Assembly: GCA_000331325.2 (NCBI GenBank)
Contig: CM003434.1
Span: 1,420,005 to 1,484,004, forward strand
DNA: 64,000 nt
DNA from: Crithidia fasciculata
Lineage: Eukaryota > Euglenozoa > Kinetoplastea > Trypanosomatida > Trypanosomatidae
Direction of reading: 5' to 3'
Shown here: positions 28,820 through 38,853 of the stretch, one piece after another
Numbering within the stretch: position 1 is the first letter of the stretch
Layout of the letters: every line of letters starts with the position of its first letter
Made by a program: the position numbers and the translations under genes
The notes under the pieces: model-generated
Told to the model about the DNA's origin: nothing
What the model saw: only the letters and a program-made list of their open reading frames with translations
Database searches by the model: none

Positions 28820-31800
28820 CTAAAACTCGTAGTGGTCAAACATGTTCACCGTATCAACGGAGGTTACCGAGTTCTGGAACCGCGCCAACGAGAAGCCGCC
28901 CTCACTTGCCGGGAGCGATATCGAAGGCAGCTGCCCACTCGTCGTTTTCGTCGCCATCGCCGTCGTGCCAGATGGGGCGGAGTGGCGGTTGATCGGCGAC
29001 CCGACGTCGGTGCTCGCCGCCCAGCTGAACCGAAAGGCGCTCTCCGACGTATCGGTGCGTGCTGCCCTCGTCCCCTGGCGCGTTGATGGGCTGGTGCTAC
29101 TGTTTCTCCCCTGCTGCGGCTGCGCGCCGCTGTCCTTCGCAATCGAGGGCAGCTTCACCTTCACCGCCGGAGAGGTAGGCGGGGTGAGACGGTCGAAGCT
29201 GAAGTCCATCACAGGGGCGGATACGGAGGCGATCACCAATGTGTTGCGGCCAGACTCGTCCTCCGTCTCTTCGTCGTCCGTGTCGTGCGCGGTGCTGCGA
29301 CTGGAGGACGGCTCGCTGGCGGGTGCCATGACGGTGCTGCCCACCGAGGCTGCCACCGCGTCTAATGTTGGCTTCTTCGTCGCTGCAGCAGGCCGCGCCA
29401 CTTGCACGGGAGACACAGCGTGCTGAGGAGCTGCCCGGACACTCTCCGATGTCATCGCAGAGTTTGACTCCTCCCTTCTGGGCTTGCGTTGGGACTCGAA
29501 AACCTTGCGGAGCTTCGCCACGTTGCTGCTCTGCTGTTCAATAGGAAGGTGATCAAAGGAGAACTCTGACGGGTTGATGCTTAGCGACTGCGTCACGCGC
29601 CACTTTTCTTCCGCTGCCTTGGTGGTCGCACGTGGCGACGCGACGGATGACCACGCGGGTGACGCAGGTACGGTGCCGACGAAGGTGGAAACGCGAGGAG
29701 AGCGGCCATCGACCTCGCTGTTTTGTGTGTCGTTGCTCAGTCCATTTTTGGCCAGGTAGTCGAAGCTCCAGTTCCCCACACTCGCCGTCTCGAAGTTGTC
29801 ATTCTCGGAGGCTGCGTTGGACTTGCTGCGGTTGCCGCTGCCGTCTCTGCTGTTCTCTCGGCCCTCCCGCTCACTGCGATGCGCTGTTGTGCTCGCTGCA
29901 TTCGCCTCCGCGTTGCGGCTGCTGCTATGCTCCTTGCCAGAGTGTTTGTTGCGGCTCAGTACCGGAGAAGACATGCCGTGGTCAACCTTACCACTGCGGA
30001 AGAGGACGGTGTTGAGGTCCACCGGAGACGGCAGGTGAACCGCCGCGGGTTTCGCGCGTTGACGCTGCACCGCCGGGTCACTGGAAGACGAGCTCGTTGG
30101 GAAGGATGCGGGCTCCAGCGTGTCGTTGCTTGTGAGCCCAAAGTCAGCCAGCGACTTCACACTCTCCTCCGGTCCTATAGCAGCAGTGTCAGATGTGTCG
30201 GAGGCTTTTGTGCCAGCAGCGGGCTTTGTTCCGCTTGTGCTCTTGTGGGGTGGCGCCTTGCGGTGGTCATGGACGGGGGAGAAGTACACGGTGGACAGCA
30301 GGTCCGGCGAGGCATCGGCCTTTGATTTGTGGTGGGCGGACGATGAGGAGGGTGTACGCAGTGGGTTGCTGCGCTCCCCGGTACCCTCCTCCTCTCGATC
30401 TTCAGCAGAGTCCGACGCACTTTCAACATCTTCCTCCTCGTCACTGCTACTGCTGCTGCTGCTGCTGCTCGTGTCTTCCTTCTTTTTGTTGCGGTCGTGT
30501 TGGGCGGTTGCTCTACCAGAGCCGTTTTGCCTCATCTGGGGGGAGAGAGGCGCCATGTCGGTTACGGCGAGTGATGGGCGTCTGGTGGGCCGTAGGAAGT
30601 CTTCGTTGTCTGCCGGCGGCGATTCCACACGCAGAGGAGCCGCTCGTCGCTGCTGCTGCTGCTGTGGTGATGGTGTGGTGACTGCCTCGGCTGCTCTCTC
30701 TTTCCTTCGCGTGGCTGACTTATCATCATCCAGCAAGCGGTCGTCGATCACGACGGAAGTCTCCGTGCCGTTGCCTGCTAGTCGGCTGAAAGAGCCGGTG
30801 CCGCTGCCGTGACCCACGCTCGAGCCGGAGTCTCCCATCTTGAGCAGCCAACTCGGCGCCTCGCTGACGGAGAGGCGGTCGCTGCTGCTGGCACCGTCGT
30901 CATCACCGTCCTTGAGAGAATCTCGACGAGAGGGCGGGCGAGGCACACGGACGAGTGTCACACGCGGCTGACTGGGCGACTTTGCCTGTGGTACAGTGAC
31001 GCGACGCGACGCCTTCCCGGCTCCACTGGCATCATTGTGGTCGGCTGTATTTGCGGTGACGTTCGGTGCGCTCGCGTTGAGGGACTGCCGACGAGCTGAG
31101 GCGACCCACCGAGCTGAGGACGGCGTCGCTGGCTGCGGCTCCTGCTGCTGCTGTGAAAAGGGAAGCGTGCCCCTCCGTGCTGTGGCAGATGGGCCGTACA
31201 CCAGTCTTTCACCGCCATCGCTAACACCGTTACTCTGGCTGCTCACGAGCGGCGTGTCACGGCCCTCACTGCTGTCCATACGGGGTGTGATGCTGCGCGG
31301 GCGTGCAGTTGACGGCTGTCCTTGACCGTTCGTGAAGGACACTCCATTCGGATTCATGTGCGGAGCAGCACGGGTGGTCATCGGTTGGCGCGCAGCGTGT
31401 CGCACCGTGTGCTGATCGAGTGATCCTTCTGGGAGGGCGGCCGGGGCAGCGGCGTTGCCACGTGGCGCACCAGGTTGAGTGGGAAACTGAGCAGCCCTCG
31501 CTGGCACCGCACCCCTGCCACCGCCTCCGGCAACCAGCACGTTGCCCCCTCGTACACCGACTGACCGTGGCGGCCGTGCAGCAGCGATAGTCGGTGGTGT
31601 ATTGGGGAACATGTGCAGTCCCCGCATGCGATTCGATGCCGAGGACGGCGCATTCACGTTGCCGCCGTGGGGCTGAATGAGGGGGTTTGGCTGGGCAACC
31701 GGTGCGGGGGTGGAGGTGGCGGTGACGGAGAGCCTTGGGGGCAGCGGGGCGGTGCGCTGCGCCGGTTGTGGTGCGCGATTTATGGCCTCCTCCTCTCGAG

Positions 31801-31984
31801 GGTTCGTGCGTTGGGCGTCGGGACGCCTCGCAGTGGTGGGGAGGTTGCTCTTGGCGACTGTGGGGTTGTTGGTGTCGGGATGGAAGGGGTTCGTCTCCTC
31901 TCCTGGCGCGATGATGGTGACGGCGGAGCGGCGGCGTGCGGCGCGTACCGTGCTGGCATCGACGTTGCTGCCACGACGCTCCAT
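28820..31984 (-). CDS. Disordered protein with repeated FSFDxL and TVxF-DH motifs (1054 aa)
   Basis: Not recognised. The N-terminus has ARRRSAVTI (16-24), close to sites in two other proteins here. RRxS/T sites recur at ARRGT, ARRQS, SRRVT, SRRDS and TRRPS (residues about 270-471). A Ser run plus acidic block spans 505-533. The C-terminal half carries two short repeats in Ser-rich linkers: WSFDYL (739-744), FSFDHL (808-813) and FSFDRL (928-933), with looser FRFSWA (984); and STVYFSPVHDH (564-574), NTVLFRSGKVDHG (658-670) and the terminal DTVNMFDHYEF. Regular reuse of such aromatic motifs suggests docking to one partner in several copies. The ATG follows a pyrimidine tract; the nearest AG is about 60 bases upstream. 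Confidence 0.8.
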   Translation of the reverse strand: MERRGSNVDASTVRAARRRSAVTIIAPGEETNPFHPDTNNPTVAKSNLPTTARRPDAQRTNPREEEAINRAPQPAQRTAPLPPRLSVTATSTPAPVAQPNPLIQPHGGNVNAPSSASNRMRGLHMFPNTPPTIAAARPPRSVGVRGGNVLVAGGGGRGAVPARAAQFPTQPGAPRGNAAAPAALPEGSLDQHTVRHAARQPMTTRAAPHMNPNGVSFTNGQGQPSTARPRSITPRMDSSEGRDTPLVSSQSNGVSDGGERLVYGPSATARRGTLPFSQQQQEPQPATPSSARWVASARRQSLNASAPNVTANTADHNDASGAGKASRRVTVPQAKSPSQPRVTLVRVPRPPSRRDSLKDGDDDGASSSDRLSVSEAPSWLLKMGDSGSSVGHGSGTGSFSRLAGNGTETSVVIDDRLLDDDKSATRRKERAAEAVTTPSPQQQQQRRAAPLRVESPPADNEDFLRPTRRPSLAVTDMAPLSPQMRQNGSGRATAQHDRNKKKEDTSSSSSSSSSDEEEDVESASDSAEDREEEGTGERSNPLRTPSSSSAHHKSKADASPDLLSTVYFSPVHDHRKAPPHKSTSGTKPAAGTKASDTSDTAAIGPEESVKSLADFGLTSNDTLEPASFPTSSSSSDPAVQRQRAKPAAVHLPSPVDLNTVLFRSGKVDHGMSSPVLSRNKHSGKEHSSSRNAEANAASTTAHRSEREGRENSRDGSGNRSKSNAASENDNFETASVGNWSFDYLAKNGLSNDTQNSEVDGRSPRVSTFVGTVPASPAWSSVASPRATTKAAEEKWRVTQSLSINPSEFSFDHLPIEQQSSNVAKLRKVFESQRKPRREESNSAMTSESVRAAPQHAVSPVQVARPAAATKKPTLDAVAASVGSTVMAPASEPSSSRSTAHDTDDEETEDESGRNTLVIASVSAPVMDFSFDRLTPPTSPAVKVKLPSIAKDSGAQPQQGRNSSTSPSTRQGTRAARTDTSESAFRFSWAASTDVGSPINRHSAPSGTTAMATKTTSGQLPSISLPASEGGFSLARFQNSVTSVDTVNMFDHYEF

Positions 31985-34402
31985 CGTGATTGACAGCGAG
32001 AGCGAGAGAGAGAAATAAAGTAGCGAGAAGTCTCGGGTTCAACTCGAATAAAAAGGGAAAGCAAAGCAAGTAGAAAGAAAGAGCTACAGCAGAACAAACA
32101 GATCCACACAGATCACAATAAAACTAGCAGCAGCAGCAAAAAAAAAAAATGCACAGGAAATGGTCCGTTGGTGTGTCCTCACAACATGCAATGTATAAAC
32201 CGACTGTGTGACAACTCTAAAAAGAAAAAAGAAAAAACGGAAAAGAAATATGAGGGAGGACTAAAAGAGTATTAAGAAAAAAAAAAAAACAATGATTGGC
32301 ACACCCAATAGGCAAACGGCAGATAGAATAGGAAGATGTACACCAGCGCCACGCAAAGCTCGCTCAGTTGAGGACAACACCAATCGAATCTTTTCTCGTA
32401 TCCGAAAAGAAAATCAGAATTAAAGCACAACTAGAAGGGTATCGGAAAACAAAAAAGCGAAAGAAAGGTACGGGAGCAGTTAACAAGCAAAGGTATGAGG
32501 GACGAATAAAGAAAGAAAGAAAGAAAGAGAATCAATAGAAAACCACCAGCACCAAGAGTAATCTAATAATAAGAACAACGCAGCACAGAAGCAATGTAGT
32601 CAATTGATTTTTTTTTTTTAAGGGCGGGAAAAGACAACAGAAGGAATGCTGAAGAATGGCAAAGAAAGCAAAGCGACAAAGAGAGATAGAGACTAGAAGA
32701 ATAAAAGAGCTAAGCAACACAGGGGAGGTAGAGAAAAGATAAAAGTACAGAAAGCACACGAGCAAGCAATTTATCTTTTTGGTAGAAACCACCCGAATAG
32801 TATTTAGAGTAGCGAATGGTGCTGTGTTGTATACTTCTCGGTTGCAAGGCCTTGGCAGAGATACACACACGTGAATATTTCACAATCTTTCGAAGCAAAA
32901 CAAAAATGCCACTAAACGCGTAAAACAATGACAATAGCAATTTAAAAAAAAATTAAACAGCGGCAACTACTGGCAGAAAAAAAGAAAGTCAAATCAATAG
33001 ATTTTCTCAAAACATCAAAAGAAAGCACAAACTATGGAGTTTTCGAAAGGAGAAAGAACGCGTAAAAGACGACGATGAAAAGAACACAACAACAAATAAT
33101 TTTTTTCTTAGAGCACGGCGGCACTGCAACCCTGCTAGGCGACGAAAGGAAGGAAGGTGTGACGGTGTAATGCCACTTCTTCCCGTAAAGTGGGGACAAC
33201 GAAAGATGAGAGGGGTTTTGCAGATGTGACGTGCACTGTTAAAGGTTGTGGTGAATGATAGGAGGGTGAATGGCAGTAAAGCGGTAGGATGTTTTGGGAA
33301 GAGCCACAGAAGAAGTAAAGCGTGGCAGGCAATAACAACAACAGCGAATCAGTGTTGTTTTAGAAAAAGTGGGAGTAGAGGGAGACAATCAGGAAGGAAG
33401 AAGTAGGTTCGGAGAGACAGAGAACAGCAGAAGGACAGAAAAAAAAATTCGACGGACTTGAGTTTGCAGGCGAACAGCAGCATCACAAGCCCTGTACAAT
33501 TTAGGTAGCACCTCTAAGAATAATATGGACCGACACATCCCACTTGAGTGGCTGCCGGACCCAGAGGTGAGGCAGCGGTGTTGCAATTATGAAGGCAGAA
33601 TACACGAGTCGCAGCGACTCTTTTGATATAGCTGTCATTCGTATAAAGAAGCGGGCAGCAGCCCCACGTTAAAAACTGTGAGTCATTTTTTTTATTGTCA
33701 TTTCAGTTCAACGTTACTTTGTCGTTCATTTAGCTCTCAGTAGTCAACGTTCGAGAAGAACTGCTGCGTGAAGACCAGATGGAGCGTCACTTAATAGGCG
33801 TGTCTCCCTCTCTCACAGGCGTCACCCGCACCGGGTGCAGAAGATACTCACTTTCGGGAGATCTTCCGCGGGGCTGGGCAACTGCTGCCACCACAGATAG
33901 TTGCTACACCACCTGAGCAAGTGGAGAGAGAGAGAGGACAGCAACAGCGGCTAAGCACGAACGGGACAACACTTGCGTGAACTGAAAACAGAGGAAATAA
34001 TAGGTCAGAACAAATAAAGTAGAAAATATTGGAGTCAGAAAAGAGGAAGTTTTAAAGACAAAGACAGAAGAGCGACACACGTATGATGAGCAAAAATAAT
34101 ATCAATACGTCTATCACCGGCAATGCTCGCATCCTTTGGACTTATTCATTGAAATGCTAACCTTTTTTTGATTTCCACGGTAAAGGCAAGTGAGAGCACA
34201 GCTACGTGTGCTAAACCGCTTGATAGTTTTTTTTTTTGTTAGATAAAGAAAAGAGCAAAATAGAAAAAAAGAGAAAGAAAAAAAGACGAACACCGACTCA
34301 TTAATGAATGGTCCCTGTGCAATGCACCACACGCGAGAGAGCAGCCCAGACATCTAGGCCAACGCTATCCCACATACAGTGCAGTGTGCCCTTCCGTCCT
34401 AC
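31985..34402. other. 2.4-kb spacer
   Basis: A GAAA-type repeat lies near 32508-32528. A balanced GC-richer patch at about 33480-33960 has a 6-bp hairpin (33823-33837) and acceptor-like tracts on both strands, including CCTCTCTCTCTCTCCACTTG then CTCAG on the minus strand near 33915. No gene is supported. Confidence 0.6.
32043..32061 (-). promoter_or_regulatory. Candidate splice acceptor of the FSFDxL gene
   Basis: CTTTCCCTTTTTATTCGAG on the minus strand; it is followed by an AG-poor pyrimidine leader to the ATG at 31984. Confidence 0.3.
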
Positions 34403-35257
34403 TTAGAACTCAGCATCGTCCGGGTTGGGGCCGTAGCGGGCGTTGGTGTTCATCGCATCGATCGCTGCCATGTCCTCCGCACTCAGCTCAAAGTCGAAGA
34501 TCTTCGCGTTCTCCGCAATGCGCTCCTGGTTCGCGCTCTTCGGGATGGTGATGAGGTTGTGCTGGATGTCCCACCGCAGGATCACCTGCGCCGCACTCTT
34601 GCCGTACTTGGCACCGATGCTCGTCAGCGTCGCATCATCCAGCAGCTTGCCCTGACCCAGCGGCGACCACGCCTCCACGAAGATGTTCTTCGAGTCGCAG
34701 TAGGCACGCAGCTCCTGCTGATTGTTGAGCGGGTGCAGCTCAATCTGGTTCACCATCGGGGCCACGGTGCACATCGCGAACACGTCCTCAAGGTGGTGAA
34801 CGTTGAAGTTCGAGACGCCGATGGCACGCACCTTCTTGTCGGCGTAGAGCTTCTCGAAAGCGCGCCACGTGTCGAGGTACTTCTTGCCCTCCTTGGCCAC
34901 AATGGCGTTACCACGTGGCCAGTGAATGAGGTAGAGGTCGATGTAGTCGAGGCCAAGCTTCTTGCGGCTCACCTCGAAGGCCTCGAGGGTGCTCTCGTAG
35001 CCCTGGTCCGTGTTCCACAGCTTCGTCGTCACGAATATCTCCTCACGCGGCACTCCCGACGCCCGGATGCCCTCGCCAACGCCTTCCTCGTTCTTGTAGA
35101 TGGCAGCCGTGTCGATGTGGCGGTAGCCCGCCTGCAGGGCCCACTTCACGGCGTTGCACGTCACATCACCGGCGGGGGTCTGCCACACGCCGAGGCCAAA
35201 CTGCGGCATCTTTACGCCATTGCTCAGCTTCACGATGGTATCACCAACACCGGGCAT
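34403..35257 (-). CDS. PGFS: Aldo-keto reductase, prostaglandin F2-alpha synthase type, intact copy (284 aa)
   Basis: An NADPH-dependent (alpha/beta)8-barrel reductase of the AKR5A type. Trypanosomatid homologues reduce prostaglandin H2 to PGF2-alpha and various aldehydes; physiological substrates are broad. The catalytic tetrad is complete: D49, Y54 (in [11 protein letters not shown]), K79 (VTTKLWN) and H112 (YLIHWP). The pocket residue W25 (GLGVWQ) and the cofactor motif [10 protein letters not shown] are also present. The length of 284 residues is normal for the family and there is no targeting peptide, so it is probably cytosolic. It is the downstream member of a tandem pair; the other copy, about 1 kb away, has lost key residues. 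The 130 bases before the ATG are pyrimidine-rich and contain no AG, so the splice acceptor is probably near 35388. Confidence 0.95.
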   Translation of the reverse strand: MPGVGDTIVKLSNGVKMPQFGLGVWQTPAGDVTCNAVKWALQAGYRHIDTAAIYKNEEGVGEGIRASGVPREEIFVTTKLWNTDQGYESTLEAFEVSRKKLGLDYIDLYLIHWPRGNAIVAKEGKKYLDTWRAFEKLYADKKVRAIGVSNFNVHHLEDVFAMCTVAPMVNQIELHPLNNQQELRAYCDSKNIFVEAWSPLGQGKLLDDATLTSIGAKYGKSAAQVILRWDIQHNLITIPKSANQERIAENAKIFDFELSAEDMAAIDAMNTNARYGPNPDDAEF

Positions 35258-36215
35258 TGTTTTTCGATGGAAGGGCGGTAGAGAGGTTGTAAAGGGAATG
35301 AAGAAGGAAAGGGGGTATAGAAGAGAGAGGTTTTTGATATCGGTAGAGAAAATAGAAGAATTGGTGGTTTTTAAACGAATTTGTAATCTTCGAAAGGTGT
35401 GATCGACGCAATGTTTTCGATTGGCAGTAAAGGAGTAGAATGGGAGGACTAACGGAGAGATGAAGTGGCAGCTGGTACAAATATTGAGAGTGAGCGCGAG
35501 AGTGAGAGACGCACACTCGAACGAATGCTATCTGCGCTAATTAAAGCCGACAACAGGACTTTGATCGATAGTGACGGTGCTTCATCATACAGTAGAGTCG
35601 CGATCCCTCTGTGAAAAACAGTAACGTGGCTTTTTTTATTCGAAAAGCGCATTCAGAAAACCTTTACCACGTTGCTAAACAAAGTGGTCGTCAGTGATGC
35701 CACCGCCCATCAGCAACTTTACTTGCGAAAACAACAGATTTAAAGGCTTAAAAAACGAGAACGTTGGCTGCGATACGAGAATAGAAGTTGGTCTCACTTT
35801 TTTAGAAGCCGGCACCGGTTGAGACACGTGGCTCGAGAAGTGCACCGCCGCTGTTGTGAGAAAGTGGAAAAGGAAAAACGAAAACGGAGCATCGCGAAAA
35901 CGCAGCGATCGATAGTGTGTGTGGAAGATGAGTCTCAGACGCGCAGTGAGGAATACCGCACTACTAATAGATGTCGTGATTCCGAGCAAAAAAAATAAAC
36001 AAGACAAGAGAAAGGTTGCACCAGAGAGAAGCAAGAAGCTGGATACTGGAAGTACAGCAATAAATTTATGGTTGTGGTGTTTGCAGCTATATGCTCAGAG
36101 AATAAAGGTTGGTTAATGCGCGTTCAAAAAAAAAAAACCTTGAAGTTGAAAAAAAAGACTGAGAAGAAAAAACAGCGCAGCTATTACGCAGAAGAGGTTA
36201 AGTACACCTGGCTTT
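35258..36215. other. 0.96-kb spacer between the two reductases
   Basis: An AG-free pyrimidine-rich leader occupies about 35258-35387 on the coding strand. The rest has no supported feature; a short A-run lies near 36127-36137. Confidence 0.6.
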
Positions 36216-37073
36216 TTAACAATCAAATTCGTCTGGATCAGGGCAATTGCGCGTGTTGGAGTTCAACGCATCAATCTCGGAGAGCTCCGCATCGCTTAAC
36301 TGAAAGTCAAAGATGTTCGCATTCAAAGCAATGCGCTCTCGGTTCGTCATGGACATGGGAATCGTCACGATGCCGCGCTGGATGTCCCACCGCAGGATCA
36401 CTTGATTCAGTGTTTTTCCGTACTTATTCGCCAGCGCCATGAGAACTGCATTGCCCGCACACTTTCTAAGACCCAGCGGCGACCACGCCTCTACAAGAAT
36501 CTTGTGTGCGGCACAGAAGCGCCGAAGGTCTGGCTCGGTGTTCAAGGGGTGCAGCTCTACCTGATTTATCATCGAGGCCACAGTGCACATTTGCAGAAGG
36601 TCCTCCAAGTGGTGTTGCTTGAAGTTGCACACACCAATGGCACGCACCTTCTTGTCGGCATAGAGCTTCTCGAAAGCGCGCCACGTGTCGAGGTACATCT
36701 GGCCATCCTTTGCGATGGTGTTCTGGCTCTGTGGCCAGTGGATGAGGTAGAGATCGATGTAGTCCAGACCAAGTTTCTTGCGGCTGATCTCGAAGGCCTT
36801 GAGGGTGCTCTCGTATCCTTGGTCTGTGTTCCAGACCTTCGTGACAATGAACACATCCTCACGCAGCACGCCAGACTCACGGATTGCACGTCCCACGCAC
36901 GCTTCATTGCCGCTGTGCGCTGCCGTGTCGATGTGGCGGTAGCCGGCCTCGAGGGCCCACTTCACGGCGTTCTCCGTCGTCTCGTCCGCCGCAAGCTGCC
37001 CGACACTGAGGCCGAGCTGCGGCATGCGGACGCCGTTGTGCAGCGTCACATAGGTATCACTCACTCCTGGCAT
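36216..37073 (-). CDS. Diverged aldo-keto reductase copy, probable pseudoenzyme (285 aa)
   Basis: A tandem paralogue of the reductase at 34403, aligned over its whole length without breaks. D49, K79 and H112 are kept, but the catalytic tyrosine is gone: [11 protein letters not shown] has become [11 protein letters not shown], placing Ser at position 54. Pocket W25 is Gly (GLSVGQ), the NADPH-contacting lysine of IPKS is Met (IPMS), and SPLGQGK is SPLGLRK. Other blocks are almost unchanged, for example [19 protein letters not shown]. The frame is intact over 285 codons, so the gene seems retained rather than decaying. It most likely cannot catalyse ordinary carbonyl reduction. It may act as a regulatory or binding partner, or be a young pseudogene not yet broken. 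A pyrimidine tract ends close to the ATG without an intervening AG. Confidence 0.9.
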   Translation of the reverse strand: MPGVSDTYVTLHNGVRMPQLGLSVGQLAADETTENAVKWALEAGYRHIDTAAHSGNEACVGRAIRESGVLREDVFIVTKVWNTDQGYESTLKAFEISRKKLGLDYIDLYLIHWPQSQNTIAKDGQMYLDTWRAFEKLYADKKVRAIGVCNFKQHHLEDLLQMCTVASMINQVELHPLNTEPDLRRFCAAHKILVEAWSPLGLRKCAGNAVLMALANKYGKTLNQVILRWDIQRGIVTIPMSMTNRERIALNANIFDFQLSDAELSEIDALNSNTRNCPDPDEFDC

Positions 37074-38853
37074 GAATAACGAGAGAAGGCGCAGATACGG
37101 AGAAAGCTGATGGAGAACAAGGCAGTCCGCCTTGCGGGTGAAGGCTTGATTGAGAGGCAGTACAGAGAGAAAGCGGAGACAATTGAAAAGAACGTAGTGC
37201 GGAAGACAGTGAGTCGGAGATGGCGATGAGTATGTTTTATTTTATTTAGTTACACTGGCTTTGAGGCCGAATATGCTGACTGAAGCACTTCATGTCAGCA
37301 CTGCGAGGGCTGAGTTCACCATTCCTGCAAGTCGTCTTTGCCTCGCCCGCTTGCTGTGATTTGGTTTTATCCGTACGTCGGACTGAGAGAAAAAATAAGC
37401 TGCCAAGAGATGCTCTCTGTACAACGCAGCCTCGGACGTGAAGACAACAATGGCTTGCAGTAGCACTATTCGTTTTTTAAGGACATCTTTTTTCTGATCG
37501 TCGCAATCTGCACTCCCACCTTACTGACAGATACACATAGGCCCAAACACGAGCTTCACGAAAAGAGAAGAGAAAAAATGAGGGAAATAATAACAAATCT
37601 GCAACGACTGGCAGTAACACTGAGAAGAATAAAGAGGACCCACGCATGCTTCAAATATAAAAAAGGATGACGAGGTGAGAGAAAGAGAGAGAGAGGAGAA
37701 GCTGCGGGCGAGTTCTGAGGTGGAAGTAAAAGAAAGGTTGTTATGTGGATTCCCGTTCAGAAAAAGAGGAACAAAGAGGCACAGGCGGAAAAGGCAACGA
37801 TGTCAAGAAAAGAGAAACAGTGCCTGCTGGGGTGTCAACTTGCACGCGTTCTCTATACCACAGAACCGGAGCAAGACACGCAAGCAGGTAGCAACAGCGA
37901 GGACGAATGTCCTACGAAGGCCTCTAGCCAATTTCATTTACGAGCACCTTATCGACAGTGCACGTAGTAGTGGAAAAAAAAAAACAAAAACAACAACAAC
38001 GACAATGGAGCAGCAAAACATATTTTCTGAAAATACACTAAAAAATGTGAATAATTGAGAAAGCATAAAGCAGAGTGGGAGAACAGGTAAGGTGGAAAGA
38101 TAAAGGAAAATGAAGTTTGCGTCATTTTTGTACTTTTAGTTGTGTTCAGCCGCGCGAAATTTTCCAAAACGTGTGGAAAAGTAAGAGAGAGGATAGAAAA
38201 AGAAACCACACAGTACGAGTGATAAGCACGGCAAACGCGTCCGTTTAACTTTGCACTGCATTCCTGAGGGCCAAGAAGGAAAAAGGAAGAAAAAGCAATC
38301 TGAACAACAACAAAAAGAGGGAAAAAGGAGCAAAAGGGCGACGTATCAACTGACTCGCAGCCTTTCATACCGTAACAACAACAAATAACAACAACAAAGA
38401 AAGGAAAAGCAATCGGAGACGATACAGCGAATGGAGAATGATCTGGGAAGAGATAGAAATCGAAAAGAGAATTAAAATGACGGAGAGAAAGAAACACAAC
38501 AGGAAAAAAAGGAGAAACACACACAAATAATAAGGCAACAATGAAGTCGGTGTGGTGCTTGCTCGATTTGCCCGTTTCCCATGACAACACATGCACTCAC
38601 GTACGCAACTTCACAAGCGTAAACAAAAATAAAGGAAGAGCTGCCTAGCTAGTCTGGCGTCTACACAGGCCGCACAACAAAGGCAGGAATGGAAATGTGA
38701 GAGTGCATTCGACAGAAATGCGACGAGAAAATTCTGAACAAAAGTGACCCCGCGTAATGCTCCGCAACAACAACAAAAAAAATTGAAGGTGCCTTTACAA
38801 GGACCAGAACATACTTTGTCCTTCATCACACTTCTTTTTCATTTACGAGGCAG
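37074..38853. other. 1.8-kb spacer
   Basis: A balanced patch at about 37230-37560 contains an 11-bp bulged hairpin (37274-37300), listed separately, and an acceptor-like TTATTTTTTCTCTCAG near 37385. The rest is purine-rich on the plus strand. Confidence 0.6.
37274..37300. other. Strong stem-loop, 11 bp with one bulge
   Basis: Arms TGCTGAC and GTCAGCA enclose, after a one-base bulge, TGAA-GCAC-TTCA. It sits about 200 bases upstream of the diverged reductase start, so it may lie in that gene's 5' UTR. Confidence 0.6.

Noticed and set aside
33525-33629. 34-codon plus-strand frame MDRHIPLEWLPDPEVRQRCC...
   Set aside because: Short, antisense to transcription and without supporting signals.
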